Shown: piece after piece, positions 1-5,044 of the stretch
Numbering within the stretch: the stretch's first letter is position 1
Layout: the number at the start of each line of letters is the position of its first letter
Origin: UBA6164 sp045107135
Lineage (GTDB): Bacteria > Patescibacteriota > Gracilibacteria > BD1-5 > UBA6164
Direction: 5' to 3'
DNA length: 5,044 nt
Assembly: GCA_045107135.1 (NCBI GenBank)
Contig: JASFZI010000007.1
Span: 1-5,044, forward strand
The notes under the pieces: model-generated
What the model saw: the letters and a program-made list of their open reading frames with translations, nothing else
What the model was told of the DNA's origin: nothing
Database searches by the model: none
Made by a program: the position numbers and the translations under genes

Positions 1-305
1 GTGCAGATGCAGTAGTAAGTGTTTGCGAGATGGATCATAGCCCTTTATGGTCAAATACTTTAGATGATAGTTTATCTATGAATGGTTTTTTAAAAGATGA
101 AGTTTTAAACAAAAGAAGTCAAGATTTAGAACCTTACTATAGGATTAATGGTGCTATTTACATTTGTAAAACTGATAAACTTTTAGAAGAGGAAAGCTTT
201 TTTCTAAAAGATAATATATTTGCTTACAAGATGGATAGAAAAAGTTCTATTGATATTGATGAAGAGATTGATTTTATATTTACAAAATACTACATGGAAA
301 AATAA
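1..305 (+). CDS. neuA: CMP-sialic acid synthetase (acylneuraminate cytidylyltransferase), C-terminal part, cut by left edge
   Basis: This is the 3' end of a gene whose start lies left of the window. The frame is open from base 3 (bases 1-2 finish a split codon) to TAA at 303-305, giving 100 visible residues. The ATG at 30 is internal, because family-like sequence (ADAVVSV) precedes it. The enzyme joins CTP and a nonulosonic acid to give the CMP-sugar donor, in the cytoplasm. Visible hallmarks are the YYRINGAIYI segment (visible residues 45-54), which lines the sugar/nucleotide pocket in this family, and SIDIDEEIDF (82-91), whose aspartates match the metal-binding pair of characterised NeuA proteins. 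Full-length relatives have about 220-230 residues, so roughly half is missing. The NGAIYI form fits NeuA or the legionaminate enzyme LegF better than the pseudaminate enzyme PseF, which usually carries a GQFYW-type segment. NeuA and LegF cannot be separated here; neuB/neuC or leg genes upstream would decide. Confidence 0.9.
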   Translation, partial: ADAVVSVCEMDHSPLWSNTLDDSLSMNGFLKDEVLNKRSQDLEPYYRINGAIYICKTDKLLEEESFFLKDNIFAYKMDRKSSIDIDEEIDFIFTKYYMEK

Positions 306-388
306 GCTGTAGAATTAATAGTTAGTGATACATAAAGCATGAAATATATTAACTTTAAGAGTTTAACTAACATGAGGAGAAAGTTATA
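306..388 (+). other. Intergenic spacer between neuA and wzx
   Basis: These 83 bases form the only real gap between genes in the window. They hold the wzx ribosome-binding site at the right end. A weak pair of inverted 6-mers (GTTAGT at 321-326, ACTAAC at 366-371) is separated by 39 bases. I see no GC-rich hairpin followed by a T run. A TATATT at 345-350 has no acceptable -35 box upstream. Read-through transcription from neuA into wzx is therefore the simplest reading, though an unusual promoter cannot be excluded. Confidence 0.5.
374..380 (+). promoter_or_regulatory. Strong Shine-Dalgarno site of wzx
   Basis: GAGGAGA lies 8 bases before the ATG at 389, close to ideal complementarity and spacing. 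It fixes the wzx start and is the strongest ribosome-binding site in the window. The genes that follow seem to depend partly on ribosomes that enter here. Confidence 0.85.
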
Positions 389-1843
389 ATGATTAAATTA
401 AATAATAAATTATTAAATAAAAATATTCAGTCTTCAAATTCTCTTGCTTTTAGCAGTTTGAAAATTATTGTTAATGTTTTTTTTCCATTTCTACTAATAC
501 CTTATATTTCTAGAATATTCTCAGTTGAAGAAATCGGCGTATATAATTGGTATTTGTCAATTATTGGTTATATGATGTTGTTTTCAGGATTAAGCCTTCC
601 TATTATTGGTATGAAAGAAATTGGAAAAAATAAAAACAACAAAGAAAAAATACAAGATATCATTAATAATATTTTTATTATAAGAGTTTTTATTACCATT
701 GCATTATTCTTACTATTATATTTGACTATTTATTTATTTGATTTCCAATACAATAATTTATTTATTATTTTAAGTTTTATAGTGATAGGTGAAGTTTTTT
801 CTCATGAGTGGGTATATATTGCTTTAGGTGATAATAAATCTATTCTTTTTAGGACTTTTTTAAGTAAAATATTATTATTATTATTAACATATTATTTTGT
901 GAAAAATAATGATGATTTTACTATATTTATATATATATATACAATATGTGCGATTTTACCATTTATTATTGGATATAAATATTTATTTGAAGTATTTAAA
1001 CCTAATATAAGAGCCCTTAACCTTGATTATTTTAATCTTTCTACAGGAAAAAGCTTTCTTCTGACATTTTTAATGTCATTTTATGGTAAATTAGATCTCA
1101 TTATATTGGGGTTCATTTTGTCTGCTAAAGAGCTTGGTCTTATCAGTTCAGCATATAAATTGATTTCTATGTCTTTAGTTTTTATTACAACTTGGAGTAT
1201 GGTGCTTTTATCAAAATCTTCAGAACTACATAGTAAAAGTGTTGCTAAGTTTATAGATTTTATAAATAAAACTATGGACTTAGTATTGGTATTTAGCTTA
1301 TTTTTAGTAGTAATTTTGGAATTATACTCAGAGAATATAGTTTTACTAATATTTGGTGAAAAATTCTATGACACTTTTTATATGATAGATTATTTAGCCC
1401 CTCTTATAGTTTTGATCAGTCTATATAATGTTTTAGTCTTTCAAGTTCTGTATATTAATAATCATTATAATGATATTTTGAAGTTTTTTTCATTAATGTA
1501 TATTTTATTTATATCGTTGATTCTCTTCTTTAATACAGATGTATATTCATTACTAAAAATTATTTTAGTAATGAATATACTACAACTGATTTTTACAGTT
1601 ACATTAGTAAGAAAACATTATGATATAAGTATGTTTAATGTTAATAAATTAAAAATATATCTAACTTTTTCGTTAACAATAATTATATTTTACATGATAA
1701 AAAACTATTTTAATTTCAGCGAGATAATAGTTTTAATAATTTTCATTATGACATCAATATTTTATTTTTCATTGTTGTTAATTTTAAAAGAAGAAATAAC
1801 AACTATGATTTACAATAAATTTTTTAAAGGATTAAAAAAATGA
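389..1843 (+). CDS. wzx: Wzx-type polysaccharide repeat-unit flippase
   Basis: This 484-residue integral membrane protein belongs to the oligosaccharide flippase (PST/MOP) superfamily. Such proteins move undecaprenyl-pyrophosphate-linked repeat units from the cytoplasmic to the outer face of the inner membrane. The sequence is almost entirely hydrophobic helices, about 12-14 spans by eye, with short basic loops. The N-terminal span carries the typical FPFLLIPYISRIF (residues 32-44), followed by EEIGVYNWY. The middle shows FYGKLDLIILG (231-241) and then LGLISSAYKL, matching the conserved mid-protein region of Wzx, where a charged residue sits in a span before the LG..s.AYK segment. Length is normal for the family (400-500). 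The ATG is fixed by a strong ribosome-binding site 8 bases upstream. The stop TGA overlaps the next ATG (ATGA, 1840-1843). Wzx proteins diverge with their substrate, so the sugar moved cannot be read from the sequence. The gene contains a T8 run, a (TA)7 tract and a striking 18-bp inverted repeat. Confidence 0.93.
   Translation: MIKLNNKLLNKNIQSSNSLAFSSLKIIVNVFFPFLLIPYISRIFSVEEIGVYNWYLSIIGYMMLFSGLSLPIIGMKEIGKNKNNKEKIQDIINNIFIIRVFITIALFLLLYLTIYLFDFQYNNLFIILSFIVIGEVFSHEWVYIALGDNKSILFRTFLSKILLLLLTYYFVKNNDDFTIFIYIYTICAILPFIIGYKYLFEVFKPNIRALNLDYFNLSTGKSFLLTFLMSFYGKLDLIILGFILSAKELGLISSAYKLISMSLVFITTWSMVLLSKSSELHSKSVAKFIDFINKTMDLVLVFSLFLVVILELYSENIVLLIFGEKFYDTFYMIDYLAPLIVLISLYNVLVFQVLYINNHYNDILKFFSLMYILFISLILFFNTDVYSLLKIILVMNILQLIFTVTLVRKHYDISMFNVNKLKIYLTFSLTIIIFYMIKNYFNFSEIIVLIIFIMTSIFYFSLLLILKEEITTMIYNKFFKGLKK
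477..484 (+). repeat. T8 homopolymer near the start of wzx
   Basis: Eight consecutive T's cover codons 30-32 (Val-Phe-Phe) of the flippase gene. A one-base length change here would shift the frame and remove nearly the whole protein. Runs of this length are not rare at this base composition, so it is only a possible slippage site. Confidence 0.5.
928..941 (+). repeat. (TA)7 dinucleotide tract inside wzx
   Basis: Seven TA units lie in the coding sequence and encode alternating Ile and Tyr in a membrane span (about residues 181-184). Loss or gain of one unit would shift the frame of the flippase. A related (AT)6 tract lies in wzy at 4190-4201. Both may simply reflect Ile/Tyr-rich helices written with AT-only codons. 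Confidence 0.5.
1541..1580 (+). repeat. Perfect 18-bp inverted repeat with 4-base loop, inside wzx
   Basis: The left arm 1541-1558 (GTATATTCATTACTAAAA) is the exact reverse complement of the right arm 1563-1580 (TTTTAGTAATGAATATAC). The loop is ATTA at 1559-1562. The next outer bases (T and T) do not pair, so the arms end sharply. The element is wholly coding: it starts on a codon boundary (Val385) and spells VYSLLKIILVMNI in a late membrane span. The stem has only three G/C pairs and no T run follows, so it is not a normal intrinsic terminator. It could form a long mRNA hairpin or a DNA cruciform. Confidence 0.9.
1826..1831 (+). promoter_or_regulatory. Shine-Dalgarno site of the glycosyltransferase gene, inside the wzx end
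   Basis: AAAGGA lies within the last wzx codons, 8 bases before the ATG at 1840. An A7 run (1834-1840) fills most of the spacer and ends in the A of the start codon. Together with the ATGA overlap this supports the ATG at 1840 as the start and translational coupling to wzx. Confidence 0.7.
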
Positions 1844-2997
1844 CGCATATTAATATTAGTACAATAGGTAAATTAGATAATAAAAATGGAGTAAATACTT
1901 TCATTCTGAATTTAGTAAAAAATAAGGATTTATTTTTAAAAAATAAAATTATACTTGATGGAATATATATTAATGGGAAAATTGTAGATTTAGAAAAAGT
2001 TAATATTCTGAAGCAATCTACTAAGAAAAAGAACTTAAATGAAATCATAATTAAAAAATTAAAGTATTTTAAAAACAATACTTTTATTGGTAATCTTCTC
2101 GGGTATATATTATTTATAAAAAATGCGTCTTCTTTAAATTTAACTTCTGATTGTGTTGTATTTTTTCAAGATATATTTTCATGTTTTTACTATAAAAAAA
2201 AAGAAAATCAAAAAATTGTTATGACAATACATTCAGGAGATGATCCTATGATTCAGTATTTATATACCTTTCCATATTTTAGAGGGACTTTTATGGAAAA
2301 GTATCTTAAATATGTTCTAAAAAAATCTATTATTAAAGCTGATAAAGTTGTTGTTTTAAGTAATTCATTTAGAAAAAAACTTATAAAAGAAGGGTACACT
2401 AATATAACAACAATATATAATGGTGTTGAAAAATCTTTAATAAAGAAAAAGAAATATATATACAACCCTACTGCTAAAATAAAAATAATAGTTGTTGCAT
2501 CTATGATACATAGAAAAGGTATTGATTTACTTATAGAAGCTTTTAACAAGCTTTCCTCTGAAGAAAAAACCAAACTAGATTTTACTTTAGTTGGAGGAGG
2601 AAATAGTATGGCGAAATATCAACAAATGGTGATTGACTATAAATGCACTCCGCATATTCATTTTTTAGGGCTCAGAAGTGATGTAAAAGAATTATTATTG
2701 GAACATGATCTTTTTTTATTGCCAAGTCGTGATGAGGGACTACCTATTGCCCTTTTGGAAGCAATGAGTGTGGGGCTACCTGTATGCCTGACAAATGTTG
2801 GTAGTATACCTGAGTCATTAGATAAAAATAGCTATTATGCTATGGAACCACAAAGTGAAGATATTTTATTGCTATTAAAAAAACTTGTTAAAAATGAGGT
2901 TGATTTGAATGCGATGAGAAAATCGGCTGACACTATATTTGAAAACATTTTTTTAATAGATAGTATGATTAATAAATATTGTGCATTATTAGATTAA
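1840..2997 (+). CDS. GT4-type (GT-B fold, retaining) glycosyltransferase
   Basis: This 385-residue cytoplasmic enzyme of the glycosyl transferases group 1 superfamily probably adds one sugar to the lipid-linked repeat unit. The N-terminal Rossmann-like half has KNGVNTFILNL (15-25), a variant of the usual GGve.f...L acceptor-side loop in which the first Gly is Asn. IHSGDD (130-135) stands where many relatives have a conserved His. IYNGV (192-196) marks the linker. The C-terminal donor-binding half shows RKGIDLLIEA from R225, LVGGG (250-254) and PSRDEGLP (295-302). Glu299 and Glu307 form the EX7E motif of retaining GT4 enzymes, followed by A.S.GLPV. Length is typical. No signal peptide is seen. 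It overlaps wzx by 4 bases, and the next gene starts one base after its TAA. Donor and linkage cannot be read from the sequence. GT4 enzymes are not the known sialyltransferases, so it probably adds another sugar of the repeat. An A9 run at codons 119-121 is a possible slippage site. Confidence 0.92.
   Translation: MTHINISTIGKLDNKNGVNTFILNLVKNKDLFLKNKIILDGIYINGKIVDLEKVNILKQSTKKKNLNEIIIKKLKYFKNNTFIGNLLGYILFIKNASSLNLTSDCVVFFQDIFSCFYYKKKENQKIVMTIHSGDDPMIQYLYTFPYFRGTFMEKYLKYVLKKSIIKADKVVVLSNSFRKKLIKEGYTNITTIYNGVEKSLIKKKKYIYNPTAKIKIIVVASMIHRKGIDLLIEAFNKLSSEEKTKLDFTLVGGGNSMAKYQQMVIDYKCTPHIHFLGLRSDVKELLLEHDLFLLPSRDEGLPIALLEAMSVGLPVCLTNVGSIPESLDKNSYYAMEPQSEDILLLLKKLVKNEVDLNAMRKSADTIFENIFLIDSMINKYCALLD
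2194..2202 (+). repeat. A9 homopolymer inside the glycosyltransferase gene
   Basis: Nine A's encode Lys119-Lys121. They form the longest homopolymer I found in the window. Adding one A would bring a TGA at 2241-2243 into frame, and losing one would bring a TGA at 2222-2224 into frame. Either change would truncate the enzyme before its donor-binding domain. The run could slip in replication or in transcription. Confidence 0.6.
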
Positions 2998-2998
2998 A

Positions 2999-4387
2999 AT
3001 GAAAAATAAACTTATTATTTTTCATTTACTAAATATCACTATTATTACTATTCTATATTTTACAGGTATACCTTTTCTTGTAGAGTATGTAGAAATATTT
3101 TATTTCTACATAATTTTTACTTTTGCCATTGTTTTTCTATCTTATATTTATGTATATGGTTTTTTTCACTTAATTACTTTTTTTAATTTTACATATTTTA
3201 TATTTATTTTATCTGCTGCACTAAAAGGCTTAGTTACAAATACATTAAATGAATTTAATTCTCTTATTACTGTTTATTTTCCAAATGATCTTATTGTTGA
3301 AGCATTATTAATTTCTATACTATCGTTTTGTATTATAAATTTATTTTTTATTTTTTTTATGCCAAAAAAAATTTTAAAAATTTCTAGAAATAATTTTTTT
3401 ATTATGATCAGTAAAAAAATTATGTTGATTTCACTGCCATTGATTGTAATAAAATTTATTACAATATTCTTCTACATAAGAAAAGTAGGCTATGTTGCAT
3501 ATTATGCAGGGGCTATAAATAATCTTAATTTTCCTACACTAATATCTTTTTCAAATATCTTTTTCTACTTTGGATTTTATTTATTTATTGCAGGTATGCC
3601 AAATATTAAAGAATTTAAAGTATATTCATTAATTGTTATTTTTGTAATGACTATTGATGCTTTAAAAGGGTCACGAAGTAGTGTAGTTTTACCAATATTA
3701 TTTTATTTTTGGTTTTTAGGAAACTACTATAATATCAATAAAAAAAAGTATATAAAAAACTTTTTGGCAATTGGATTAATATTAGTTATTTTTTCACAGT
3801 TTCTTGCAATATATAGACAAAAAGCAAATGATGATTTTAATGTTTCTAAGATAATTGAATTTGCTTATACTCAAGCTACTTCTTTGAATGTAATTATATT
3901 ATATCTTCAAAATAAAGACAATCTAGAACCAACAAGTATTGGCTATATTTTTGCACCATTGACTTTTCCATTTGTATATATGTCACATTATAAAGAACTT
4001 CAAGGTGGACAATCATTAAATGCTATTAAATATAGGGAAAATCTAAATCATAGACTAACATATTATTTGAATGACCATTATTATTTAATGGGCGGTGGAC
4101 TAGGCACTTCTTTTATAGCAGAAATACTTGAATTTGGATATATTGGTATTATGTTATTTAGTATTTTACTGGCATATTTAATATCAGCCATATATATATA
4201 TTCAAATAAAAGAATAATGCTTTTTTTCTCATATATTTTAGTTACACATGTTTTAATCATGTCAAGAGGATCATACTTTGTAAATCTTTGGGTAATAATG
4301 AAATTTATATTTTTATATATAATATTCCAATTAATTATAAAGCTTATAAAAAAGAAAAAAAACACTTTGACACATCAGATATGTTAA
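2999..4387 (+). CDS. wzy: Wzy-type polysaccharide repeat-unit polymerase
   Basis: This 462-residue multispan membrane protein has about 11-13 hydrophobic segments by eye. It fits the polymerase that joins repeat units at the outer face of the inner membrane. KGSRSS (223-228) at the start of a span resembles the small-residue/Arg motif of O-antigen polymerases. A long polar stretch from about IYRQKANDD (R273) to GGGLGTSFIAEIL (365-377) looks like the large periplasmic loop, where Wzy proteins carry key arginines. The GLGTSFIAE...FGYIGI segment is like that of the 'O-antigen polysaccharide polymerase Wzy' group. I recall this from family patterns and have not searched. The tail is basic (KLIKKKKN). 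Only one base separates its ATG from the preceding stop and I see no Shine-Dalgarno sequence, so it is probably translated by coupling. Wzy sequences are poorly conserved, so the call rests on topology, motifs and the wzx neighbour. An O-antigen ligase is possible but less likely. Confidence 0.85.
   Translation: MKNKLIIFHLLNITIITILYFTGIPFLVEYVEIFYFYIIFTFAIVFLSYIYVYGFFHLITFFNFTYFIFILSAALKGLVTNTLNEFNSLITVYFPNDLIVEALLISILSFCIINLFFIFFMPKKILKISRNNFFIMISKKIMLISLPLIVIKFITIFFYIRKVGYVAYYAGAINNLNFPTLISFSNIFFYFGFYLFIAGMPNIKEFKVYSLIVIFVMTIDALKGSRSSVVLPILFYFWFLGNYYNINKKKYIKNFLAIGLILVIFSQFLAIYRQKANDDFNVSKIIEFAYTQATSLNVIILYLQNKDNLEPTSIGYIFAPLTFPFVYMSHYKELQGGQSLNAIKYRENLNHRLTYYLNDHYYLMGGGLGTSFIAEILEFGYIGIMLFSILLAYLISAIYIYSNKRIMLFFSYILVTHVLIMSRGSYFVNLWVIMKFIFLYIIFQLIIKLIKKKKNTLTHQIC
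3086..3112 (+). repeat. Perfect 12-bp inverted repeat with 3-base loop near the start of wzy
   Basis: TATGTAGAAATA (3086-3097) is the exact reverse complement of TATTTCTACATA (3101-3112), with the loop TTT at 3098-3100. It lies about 85 bases inside wzy, covering residues 30-38 (YVEIFYFYI). No T run follows. It may form a small mRNA hairpin, but the arms are AT-rich and it may have no role. Confidence 0.75.
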
Positions 4388-5044
4388 ATCTATTTTACAA
4401 TGCAATAATGAATGAAATTGCAATTGAAAATGACTTTCTTAATCGAATAGGAAGAAAAAATTTATGTTTTATTCCCCTTAGGTCTATAAAAAGCTTACCC
4501 ATAATTGATAAATATAGAATAGGGAAAAGCATTTACTTTGCTGTTAATATATTCTTTTTGTTAGTAATCCCTTTTTTCTTTTTATACAAAATGTTTAAAC
4601 ATTTGAGTATAAGTTTTAAAGTTAAGAAAGAAGAAATAAAAATCAATGATAATTTAATGTTAATAGCAAATGGGAGAATTAAATATTTGTTGACTAAATT
4701 AAAAATTGATATAGATAAGACGACTTATTTCAATATAAATCAACCGATTAATAATATAGATGATAATATTTACCAGTACTTGTCTTTTTTTGATTACATT
4801 AAAGCATACATATATTCTTTAATCGGAAGTTTTTTAGTTATAGTGAAATTGAAAGACAAAACTGATATTTTACAAAACTATATAGCTTATGAATGGTTTT
4901 TAACATACATAGTATTGAAAAAAATTAATAAGCATACAAAAAAAGTTTATTTTGCAAATCATTACGATAGATGGGCTACAATGTTTGATCAGATTTTTGC
5001 AGATAAAGAATTAGTATTAATTCAACATGGTATTTTACCTGAAG
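4381..5044 (+). CDS. Unidentified protein with QHG motif, possible glycosyltransferase, cut by right edge
   Basis: An open frame starts at ATG 4381, overlaps the wzy stop by 7 bases (ATGTTAA) and runs without a stop to the window end, giving 221 visible residues. The overlap, the same strand and the similar AT-rich codon use support a real operon member. No Shine-Dalgarno site is visible, so coupling to wzy is likely. The next in-frame ATG, at 4408, is no better placed. Hydrophobic stretches lie at about residues 51-69 and weakly at 143-155; the rest is a soluble-type mix. The visible end has VYFANHYDRW (189-198), then a strand VLIQHG (212-217). A strand followed by QHG or WHG is common in the second half of GT-B-type transferases of surface polymers, such as the CDP-glycerol transferase group. 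I do not recognise the family. A transferase, perhaps the sialyltransferase the locus should need, is inference from context only. Confidence 0.75.
   Translation, partial: MLNLFYNAIMNEIAIENDFLNRIGRKNLCFIPLRSIKSLPIIDKYRIGKSIYFAVNIFFLLVIPFFFLYKMFKHLSISFKVKKEEIKINDNLMLIANGRIKYLLTKLKIDIDKTTYFNINQPINNIDDNIYQYLSFFDYIKAYIYSLIGSFLVIVKLKDKTDILQNYIAYEWFLTYIVLKKINKHTKKVYFANHYDRWATMFDQIFADKELVLIQHGILPE

Noticed and set aside
180..210. 9-bp inverted repeat (CTTTTAGAA / TTCTAAAAG) in the neuA end, extendable with G-U pairs.
   Set aside because: A few perfect 9-bp repeats with short loops are expected by chance in 5 kb of such AT-rich sequence. It is coding and not followed by a terminator-like T run.
321..371. 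Possible terminator or promoter in the neuA-wzx spacer.
   Set aside because: Only 6-bp arms with a 39-base loop, no G/C-rich stem and no T run. The TATATT has no matching -35 box.
1062..1078. 7-bp hairpin TGACATT / AATGTCA with a TTT loop in wzx.
   Set aside because: The arms are too short to stand out from chance in AT-rich sequence.
1461..1474. 14-base perfect palindrome ATCATTATAATGAT in wzx, possible operator.
   Set aside because: Seven-base half-sites without a loop are expected about once by chance at this composition. It lies inside a coding sequence and far from any start.
1824..2078. Minus-strand open frames (also at 2253-2573 and 4081-4365).
   Set aside because: They lie antisense to clear genes and have low-complexity translations rich in Phe, Ile and Lys. 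No ribosome-binding site was noted, and the + strand genes carry recognisable family motifs.
1541..3631. Shared 12-mer GTATATTCATTA at 1541-1552 (wzx) and 3620-3631 (wzy), possible direct repeat or recombination site.
   Set aside because: Both copies encode Val-Tyr-Ser-Leu in hydrophobic segments. The match does not extend further and is explained by the same residues with AT-rich codons.
4367..4396. Exact TTGACA -35 box with TATTTT 18 bases downstream, at the wzy / last gene junction.
   Set aside because: The -10 box is poor and lies downstream of the best start codon. It would give a transcript beginning inside the gene.
1..5044. tRNA, rRNA, CRISPR array, insertion sequence or phage genes.
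   Set aside because: No GC-richer RNA-like segment, no regularly spaced repeats, and no transposase or integrase frame was seen on either strand.

Overview
The window is a very AT-rich stretch (in hand-counted lines about 15-27% of bases are G or C) that reads as the middle of a bacterial surface-polysaccharide locus (O-antigen, lipooligosaccharide or capsule) of the Wzx/Wzy type. All supported genes lie on the + strand and are tightly packed. The standard genetic code fits: TGG is used for Trp and TGA is a stop. The base composition suits a low-GC host such as a campylobacterium, a fusobacterium or a low-GC Firmicute. Polysaccharide loci are often more AT-rich than their host and move between genomes, so the organism cannot be named from this window.

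Layout: (1) 1-305, the last 100 residues of a CMP-sialic acid synthetase (NeuA/LegF type), cut by the left edge. (2) 306-388, an 83-base spacer with a strong Shine-Dalgarno site at its end but no convincing promoter or terminator. (3) 389-1843, a 484-residue Wzx-type flippase. (4) 1840-2997, a 385-residue GT4-type glycosyltransferase, joined to wzx by an ATGA overlap. (5) 2999-4387, a 462-residue multi-membrane-span Wzy-type polymerase, one base after the previous stop. (6) 4381-5044, an open frame that overlaps the wzy end by 7 bases and runs off the right edge. It is not a family I can name, but it ends in a QHG-type motif that suggests a transferase.

Working together: the cytidylyltransferase activates a nonulosonic acid (sialic or legionaminic acid), glycosyltransferases build a lipid-linked repeat unit at the inner face of the membrane, Wzx flips it, and Wzy polymerises it on the outer face. 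The gene spacing points to one transcript with translational coupling from wzx onward. Ribosome-binding sites weaken along the operon: strong before wzx, moderate before the glycosyltransferase, none visible before wzy or the last gene.

The most unusual sequence-level signal is a perfect 18-bp inverted repeat with a 4-base loop inside wzx (1541-1580). A second perfect repeat, 12 bp with a 3-base loop, lies near the start of wzy (3086-3112). Homopolymer and TA tracts inside wzx and the glycosyltransferase gene could allow slippage. The most interesting gene is the last one, a possible unassigned transferase in a locus that should need a sialyltransferase. I see no complete new system in the window.
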